A stretch of DNA of 41,357 nt from Frankiales bacterium (GTDB lineage Bacteria; Actinomycetota; Actinomycetes; Mycobacteriales; SCTD01). Below the pieces are notes generated by a model. That model was not told where the DNA came from and ran no database searches. It saw only the letters and a program-made list of their open reading frames with translations. The DNA is taken from positions 1 to 41,357 of the forward strand of contig JAOPWV010000057.1 of the NCBI GenBank assembly GCA_025965475.1, given 5' to 3'. Below, piece after piece: positions 36,460 to 41,357 of the stretch. The position numbers and the translations under genes are program-made. The first letter of the stretch is position 1. Each line of letters starts with the position of its first letter.

Positions 36460-38115
36460 GTGCCCCTCCCCGCAGAACTCGTGCTCGTCTCGGACCGTGT
36501 GCTGTGGATGACGCCGGGTGAGCCGGTGTCACCCGGATTCGTCGCCGTGCGCGACGGCCGCATCACCGCCACCGGTCCGCGCCAGCAGGCCGCCGACCAC
36601 GTCGGGGAAGGCACCCGGCTCGTCGACGTCGGCAGCCGGCCGGTGATGCCGGGCTTCGTCGACGTGCACGCGCACCTGGAGGTGGCCGCCCGGACCGCGT
36701 ACCAGACGGTCGACGTCCGCGCGCCCCGCTGCGCCGGCGTCCCCGACGTCCTCGAGGCTCTGCGCGACGCGCTGCCGGACACGGTCGACGGATGGCTCGT
36801 CGGCCAGGGCAACCTGTTCTTCGACCAGAAGCTTGCCCAGCGGCGCCTGCCGACGCGCGCCGAGCTGGACGAGGTCAGCCGCGACGTCGCCATCGCGATC
36901 CGCGCCGGGGGCCACGTCAGCATCCTGAACAGCCGGGCACTGGAACTCGCCGGCATCGACCGGAACTACCGCGAGGTCGACTACAGCGTCACCGGCATGC
37001 CGACCGTCCTGCGCGACGCGTCCGGGGAACCCACCGGCGTGGTGAAGGAGATGGACAACCTCCTGCCGCTGCCCCAGCTGTCCGGCGCGCCGCTGCGGGA
37101 CGCGTTGCGGACCGGTGTGCGGGACCTGTTCACCCGCTACGGCGTCACGACCATCGGAGAGATCTCCGAGACGGTCGAAGGGCTCCGGCTGATGGACGAC
37201 CTGCACCAGACCGGCGAGCTGGCTGCCCGGCTGCGGGTCTACCTGTGGGTACCGGGCACGACCACGCTGGACGAGGCCTGCAGGCACCGGGACCTGTTCC
37301 CGCTGCGCACGTCCGAGGACCTGATGCGGATCCAGGGCGTGAAGATGTTCGCCGACGGCGGCTACTCGGCAGCCAGCGCCGCCGTGAAGCAGCCCTACCT
37401 CGGGACAGACCATTTCTGCGGCGACGTGGCCATGTCACCGGCCCAGGTCGCCGAGGCACTGGCGCGCACAGCCGAGGTGGGCCTGCAGCTCGCCGTACAT
37501 GCCAACGGGGACCGGGCGCAGGAGGAGGTCTGCGCGGCCATCACCGCGGCCGGCGGCCCGGTCCCGGGCGCACCCCGGCCGCGCGTCGAACACGCGGGCA
37601 ACTTCCTGCCCGAGCCCGACGTGACCACCCGGGCCTGGCGGGACGCCGGGATCGTGCCGGTCCCGCAGCCGGTCTTCCTCTACACCTTCGGTGACTTCCT
37701 GCCGGCCTACCTCGGGGAGTACGGCGCCCGGGGTCGCTTCCCGTTCCGCCGGCTGCTCGACGAGGGCTGGCCCATCAGCGGCAGCTCGGACGTCTGGATC
37801 GGCTCGGAGGACCGGGCGACCAACCCGTTCTTCAGCATCTGGGGCACCCTGCGCCGGCAGTCCTTCCTGGGCGAGATCCTCGATGCCGACCAGCGCATCA
37901 GCGTGCTGGAGGCGCTGCGGATGCACACCTCGAACGCCGCGGCGGTGCTCGGTGAGGGGGACCGCCGTGGCTCGTTGGAGCCCGGCAAGGACGCCGACCT
38001 GCTCGTGCTCGACCGCGACCCGACGCGCTGCGGCGACGACGAGATCCTGGACGTGCAGGTGGACGAGGTCTACCTGGCCGGCCGCAGCGTGTACCGCCGG
38101 CCGGCCGGCGGGTGA
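36460..38115 (+). CDS. YtcJ-type metal-dependent amidohydrolase
   Basis: 551 residues of the amidohydrolase_3 group (YtcJ, N-acyl amide and related hydrolases). The N-terminal beta-sandwich ends at MPGFVDVHAHLE with metal ligands His70 and His72. GVKMFADGGYS (293-303) holds the likely bridging Lys295; further ligands are His347 (AVHANGD), His378 (RVEHAGN) and Asp444 (GSSDVW). The set is complete, so the enzyme should be active. GTG 36460 has AAGGA 6 nt upstream. No signal peptide, so it is cytosolic. Its stop overlaps the regulator start. By context it may cleave an amide or imide made by the divergent monooxygenase pathway, but YtcJ proteins have broad and mostly unknown substrates. Confidence 0.88.
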   Translation: MPLPAELVLVSDRVLWMTPGEPVSPGFVAVRDGRITATGPRQQAADHVGEGTRLVDVGSRPVMPGFVDVHAHLEVAARTAYQTVDVRAPRCAGVPDVLEALRDALPDTVDGWLVGQGNLFFDQKLAQRRLPTRAELDEVSRDVAIAIRAGGHVSILNSRALELAGIDRNYREVDYSVTGMPTVLRDASGEPTGVVKEMDNLLPLPQLSGAPLRDALRTGVRDLFTRYGVTTIGEISETVEGLRLMDDLHQTGELAARLRVYLWVPGTTTLDEACRHRDLFPLRTSEDLMRIQGVKMFADGGYSAASAAVKQPYLGTDHFCGDVAMSPAQVAEALARTAEVGLQLAVHANGDRAQEEVCAAITAAGGPVPGAPRPRVEHAGNFLPEPDVTTRAWRDAGIVPVPQPVFLYTFGDFLPAYLGEYGARGRFPFRRLLDEGWPISGSSDVWIGSEDRATNPFFSIWGTLRRQSFLGEILDADQRISVLEALRMHTSNAAAVLGEGDRRGSLEPGKDADLLVLDRDPTRCGDDEILDVQVDEVYLAGRSVYRRPAGG

Positions 38116-39170
38116 CCGACGCGGCGAGCGTGCAGCGGGGACGGCGGCGACCTATGTTGTCGCTCATGCCCGGCCCCCCCAACATCGTGCCGGGGTTCCT
38201 GTTCGGCGACGTGCAGCCCAGCGTGCCGTCCGACGTCGTACCGCTCTCCGAGGTGGACCGCGCCCTGATCCGGTGCCTGCAGGCCGACGGCCGGCGTCCG
38301 TTCGCGGTCATCGCACGCGAGCTGCAGCTGCCCGAGAAGTCCGTGCGCCGGCGGGTGCACGAGCTGCTCGAGCGGCGCGTCATCCGGATCGCCACGGTGG
38401 CCGACCCGGCGGTGCTCGGGTACACCGTCGGGGCCCTCGTGGGAGTGCAGGTCGACGGGCAGCGCGGCATCCGGCCGGTCGTCGCCTCGCTGGCCGAGCT
38501 GGACTGCGTGGACTACGCGGTCGTCACGACGGGGCGCTACGACGCTCTGGTCGAGGTGCTCTGCCGCGACAACGCGGAGCTGCTCAGCACCGTCGACGAG
38601 TCGTTCGTCTCCGCGCCCGGGGTGCGCCGTGCCGAGGTGTTCCCCTACCTGCGGCTGCACTACCAGGAACCCGCCTGGGACGCCACGAGGGTCAAGCGCA
38701 ACAGGGACCCGGGCCCCCGCACCCAGCTGGACCACGTCGGCCGGCAGATCGTCGCGGGGCTGAACGCCGATGGACGGGTGCCGTTCGGCACCCTCGGCGA
38801 GACCCTCGGGATGTCGGAGTCGCAGGTACGCAAGCGGGTTTCCCGCCTGGTCGACACCGGCGTCATCCGGATCACCGCGCTGGCCGACCCTCGGAGCCTC
38901 GGCTTCGGCACGCAGGCCTGGATCGCGATCCGCTGCCGCCCGGGCCACGGCGTCGCGGACCTGGCCGGGAAGCTGACCCGGCTCCCGTCCATCGCGTACG
39001 TCGTCGCCTGCGCCGGCCGCTTCGACATCTTCGCGGAGGCGGTCTGCCGGGACACCGACGAGCTGATGCAGCTGGTGGACAAGGAGATCCGGACCCTGAC
39101 CGAGGTCGGGGACACCGAGCTGCTGCTCTGCCTGGACCTGTACTACCGGCCGGTGCAGCTGACCAGCTGA
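38112..39170 (+). CDS. Tandem Lrp/AsnC family transcriptional regulator
   Basis: 352 residues made of two complete Lrp/AsnC modules. Module 1 has HTH VDRALIRCLQADGRRPFAVI...KSVRRRVHELL (about 48-88) and a ligand domain to about 190. Module 2 has HTH VGRQIVAGLNADGRVPFGTL...SQVRKRVSRLV (about 209-249) and a second ligand domain to the end. Lrp proteins usually have about 150 aa and act as dimers of dimers; this fused form is a covalent dimer. The GTG at 38112 overlaps the amidohydrolase stop (GTGA), so it is coupled; ATG 38154 is an alternative start. It probably controls the two divergent operons in response to an amino-acid-like pathway compound. Confidence 0.9.
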   Translation: MTDAASVQRGRRRPMLSLMPGPPNIVPGFLFGDVQPSVPSDVVPLSEVDRALIRCLQADGRRPFAVIARELQLPEKSVRRRVHELLERRVIRIATVADPAVLGYTVGALVGVQVDGQRGIRPVVASLAELDCVDYAVVTTGRYDALVEVLCRDNAELLSTVDESFVSAPGVRRAEVFPYLRLHYQEPAWDATRVKRNRDPGPRTQLDHVGRQIVAGLNADGRVPFGTLGETLGMSESQVRKRVSRLVDTGVIRITALADPRSLGFGTQAWIAIRCRPGHGVADLAGKLTRLPSIAYVVACAGRFDIFAEAVCRDTDELMQLVDKEIRTLTEVGDTELLLCLDLYYRPVQLTS

Positions 39171-39195
39171 CCGGCCTGCTGCCGAACCGGCCCCG

Positions 39196-40728
39196 CTAGC
39201 AGCGGGCCGGGGCCGGCGCCTTCGCCGTGATCAGGTAGGCGTTGACCGGGCCGACGATGCACGTCGGCGCCGCCCCGCTGTAGGCGGTGTGCCCGTCGCC
39301 GACGTGGGTCAGCAGCACCCCGTGCGCGAGTTGTGCGGCCAGCCCCTGCGCCCACACGTACGGCGTCGCGGGGTCGCGGGTGGTCCCGATCACCAGGATC
39401 GGCGGCGAGCCGTTGCCGGTCACCGCATGCGGTCTGCCGGTGGCGGGCACCGGCCAGACCGCGCAGCCCTCGCCTGACCAGGCGATGCTCGGCCCGAACC
39501 GGGGAGCCTCCTTGCGCATCCGGTCGGCGAGCTTCTGGTACGCGCCGATGTCCTTGGGCCACGGCTTGTCGGCGCAGTTCACCGCGAAGTTGGCCTCGAT
39601 GGCGTTCGAGTAGCCGGTCGGGGTGCGTTCGAGGTAGAGGTCGGACAGCTGCAGCAGCAGGTTGCCGTCACCCCGCTGGGCGTCGGCGAGGGCGTCGCCC
39701 AGGAACCCCCAGTAGCTCGTGCTGTAGAGCGCCTGGCCGGCGCCGTACGACAACTCGCCGGGTCCCACAGTGCGCTTCCCGGCGCCGGGCAACGGCGTCT
39801 TGTCGACCTTGGCCGCGATGGCGTCGTACGCCGCACCGAGGTCACCGGGCACCGCACGCCGGAACGCGCACGTCGTGCGGTGGGTGTTGCACCAGGCCAG
39901 CCACGACCCGAAGGCCTGCTCGAAGCCCCTCGCCTGCCCGGCCAGCACCTGGTCCCAGGTCGACCGGGGGTCCAGCGCGCCGTCGAGCACCATGGCGCGG
40001 ACCCGGGTCGGGAACTGGTCGAGGTAGGCCGCGCCGAGCGCGGTGCCGTAGGAGTAGCCGAGGTAGGTCAGCTTCGGCTCCCGCAGGGCGGCCCGGACGC
40101 TGTCCATGTCGCGGGCGGCGATGTCCGTCGTCACGTACGGCAGGATCCGCCCGGACCGGCGCGCGCAACCGGCGGCGAGGAGACGGTTCTCCTGGTCGAG
40201 GTCGCGGATCTCGGCCGGGTCGTCTGGCTGCGGGTCGACGTGGAAGAAGCGGTCCAGCTGCGCGGTGTCCAGGCAGTGCACGGGCGCACTCCCGGTCGTG
40301 CCGCGCGGGTCGAACGCGACCATGTCGAAGCGCTGGTGCAGCGCGGCCGGTGCGCCGCCCTTCGCGAAGCCGCGCACGAAGTCGACGGCGGAGACGCCAG
40401 GACCGCCGGGGTTGATCAGCAGGGCGCCGACCCGGTGGGCAGGGTCGGACGCGGGCAGCCGGATCAGGCGCAGGGAGACCGTCCCCTTCGACCTGTTCGC
40501 GTAGTCCAGCGGGACCGTCAGGGCCGAGCACTGGAAACCGTCGCGGCAGCTCGTCCACGCGATCGCCGGCGGCTGGACGAGGTCGGCGGCCGGCGTGGCC
40601 GTCGCCGCGACTCCAGATGCCGAGGTACGGGGCGTCGCGGAGGCGGCGGTGGCAGCGCCCGGCCCCGTGCAGCCCGACGCGACGAGCGCGAGAGCGAGAG
40701 CGGCCAGAGGCACGAGGGGTCGGCGCAC
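39196..40728 (-). CDS. Secreted alpha/beta hydrolase, tripeptidyl-aminopeptidase (TAP) type
   Basis: About 510 residues. A signal peptide ends in the lipobox LVASGC (Cys20), so it is probably a surface lipoprotein. The fold has the oxyanion loop LLINPGGPGVSAVD (103-116), nucleophile Ser226 in GYSYG, acid Asp452 (TTRDPATPY) and His480 (GDGHTAY), plus the C-terminal TAP-like domain. The family (SlpD/SlpE, Tap, mycobacterial Hip1-like) releases N-terminal peptides outside the cell; some members act on esters. The start is uncertain: GTG 40728 gives the most compact signal peptide, GTG 40749 adds 7 residues, and neither has a strong ribosome site. It is convergent with the Lrp gene, with a 25-nt gap. 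Confidence 0.87.
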   Translation of the reverse strand: MRRPLVPLAALALALVASGCTGPGAATAASATPRTSASGVAATATPAADLVQPPAIAWTSCRDGFQCSALTVPLDYANRSKGTVSLRLIRLPASDPAHRVGALLINPGGPGVSAVDFVRGFAKGGAPAALHQRFDMVAFDPRGTTGSAPVHCLDTAQLDRFFHVDPQPDDPAEIRDLDQENRLLAAGCARRSGRILPYVTTDIAARDMDSVRAALREPKLTYLGYSYGTALGAAYLDQFPTRVRAMVLDGALDPRSTWDQVLAGQARGFEQAFGSWLAWCNTHRTTCAFRRAVPGDLGAAYDAIAAKVDKTPLPGAGKRTVGPGELSYGAGQALYSTSYWGFLGDALADAQRGDGNLLLQLSDLYLERTPTGYSNAIEANFAVNCADKPWPKDIGAYQKLADRMRKEAPRFGPSIAWSGEGCAVWPVPATGRPHAVTGNGSPPILVIGTTRDPATPYVWAQGLAAQLAHGVLLTHVGDGHTAYSGAAPTCIVGPVNAYLITAKAPAPARC

Positions 40729-40812
40729 GCGACCATCTTGCGCCACACCCGGCGCCCCGGCACCGGGGCGGACCGCGGCGTGACCGAAGAGCAACCCGGG
40801 TATGGCCCCCGG

Positions 40813-40971
40813 ATGACAGAACGACCGGCACAGGAACCCCGGCGGCCCCAGGACCCGTCCCAGGACCCGTCCCGGGACCCAGCCGAGGACGCACCGCCCG
40901 CTCCCGAGTCCCCCGAGGAGCTCGCCCGCCACCTGGTCGACGACGTGCGCAGCCTGGAGGAGCGCAACTGA
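40813..40971 (+). CDS. Small disordered acidic protein upstream of kgd
   Basis: 52 residues. The first 30 are Pro/Asp/Glu/Arg-rich and include a twice-repeated QDPS-type unit from a 12-bp repeat (about 40849-40872). The last 20 (SPEELARHLVDDVRSLEERN) look like an amphipathic helix. No family is recognised. The ATG at 40813 has no clear ribosome site. The start codon, acidic composition and helix ending right at the stop make it plausible; it could still be chance in GC-rich DNA. Confidence 0.5.
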   Translation: MTERPAQEPRRPQDPSQDPSRDPAEDAPPAPESPEELARHLVDDVRSLEERN

Positions 40972-41027
40972 GACACGCGACTGAGGAAGCAGCCCCGCAC
41001 GACGCGAACCGGGATGCGTACCCCGGA

Positions 41028-41056
41028 CCGTCACGCGTACGCGTGACGGGTAGCCT
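41028..41056 (+). promoter_or_regulatory. 22-bp perfect palindrome and -10 box ahead of kgd
   Basis: Bases 41028-41049 are a perfect 22-bp palindrome (arms CCGTCACGCGT/ACGCGTGACGG). It is followed by TAGCCT at 41051-41056, a good TANNNT -10 box. The palindrome covers the spacer and the -35 position. A start near 41063 gives a leader of 45 nt. Likely a dimeric regulator site; as RNA it could also form a hairpin closing the small upstream gene. Confidence 0.5.
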
Positions 41057-41107
41057 TGGCGGTCGCGAGATCAGTCAGCGAACTTCCGGGAAGAGGCGAA
41101 CCGCAGC

Positions 41108-41357
41108 GTGTCGACGCAGCCGGGCCAGCACACCGACTTCGGTGCCAACGAGTGGCTCGTATACGAGATCCACCAGCAGTTCCTGAAGGACCCCGACAGC
41201 GTCTCACCGGCGTGGCGGGAGTTCCTCTCGGACTACTCGCCCGCCGAGGGGACCGCGAACGGGTCCGGCAGCGCGCCGAACGGGGCGGCCGCACCCGCGC
41301 AGGCCCCGACGGCAGCAGTGGCACCGGCGGCCGCCGCCCCGGCAGCGGCACCGCCCG
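41108..41357 (+). CDS. kgd: Multifunctional 2-oxoglutarate metabolism enzyme (Kgd/OdhA), N-terminal part
   Basis: Only the first 83 codons are inside the window. The N-terminus [20 protein letters not shown], then [12 protein letters not shown], is the opening helix pair typical of E1o-type 2-oxoglutarate dehydrogenase/decarboxylase. The Ala/Pro-rich stretch that follows ([19 protein letters not shown]) is the linker before the fused E2-like domain of actinobacterial Kgd. The full protein is about 1,200 aa and links 2-oxoglutarate oxidation or decarboxylation to the TCA cycle. GTG start at 41108 with GGAAGAGG about 10 nt upstream. Confidence 0.93.
   Translation, partial: MSTQPGQHTDFGANEWLVYEIHQQFLKDPDSVSPAWREFLSDYSPAEGTANGSGSAPNGAAAPAQAPTAAVAPAAAAPAAAPP

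Overview
The window is very GC-rich DNA with GTG and TTG starts and TANNNT promoter boxes. Its gene order matches the conserved actinobacterial block argS-lysA-hom-thrC-thrB-rho-rpmE-prfA-prmC-tsaC-wecA-atpBEFHAGDC-DUF2550-adenosyltransferase-murA, familiar from Mycobacterium tuberculosis (Rv1292 to Rv1315). I place it in the class Actinomycetes and cannot name a genus. Zinc-type L31, a Rho with a long basic insert, a PduO-type adenosyltransferase and a MeaA-type mutase all fit that class.

Region 1 (1-7171). It holds a B12-dependent MeaA-type mutase cut by the window edge, a STAS protein, a small membrane protein, murA, an ECF sigma factor with a one-TM partner, a cobalamin adenosyltransferase and a DUF2550 protein. 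MurA has Asp where fosfomycin-sensitive enzymes have the alkylated Cys.

Region 2 (7212-20393, all minus strand). It holds the complete F1Fo ATP synthase operon with two small assembly genes (atpZ, atpI-like), preceded by wecA, glyA, tsaC, prmC, prfA and rpmE. A perfect 16-bp hairpin and a possible internal promoter separate atpD from atpC.

Region 3 (20603-29634, minus). It holds rho with a repeat-coded N-terminal insert and a structured leader, then the aspartate-family amino-acid operon argS-lysA-small membrane gene-hom-thrC-thrB, whose genes mostly overlap or abut.

Region 4 (29790-31076). It holds a DUF3105 membrane protein, a stand-alone receiver-domain response regulator and a tRNA-Arg(CCG).

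Region 5 (31105-39170). This is an accessory-looking catabolic cluster. On the minus strand a flavin monooxygenase resembling pyridine-ring-opening oxygenases is followed by a TorT-like lipoprotein and the ATPase and permease of a CUT2-type ABC importer. Divergent from it are a YtcJ-type amidohydrolase and a regulator made of two fused Lrp/AsnC modules. The intergenic region carries promoter candidates and a perfect inverted repeat over the amidohydrolase -35 box. I read this as an uptake, ring-oxygenation and amide-hydrolysis pathway for an N-heterocycle or acylated amine; the substrate is unknown.

Region 6 (39196-41357). It holds a secreted TAP-type alpha/beta hydrolase, a 52-aa disordered protein and the start of kgd (2-oxoglutarate decarboxylase/dehydrogenase), behind a perfect 22-bp palindrome.

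No insertion sequence, integrase, CRISPR array, rRNA or known riboswitch class was recognised. Positions of motifs come from hand counting. Family calls rest on remembered family features, not on a database search.
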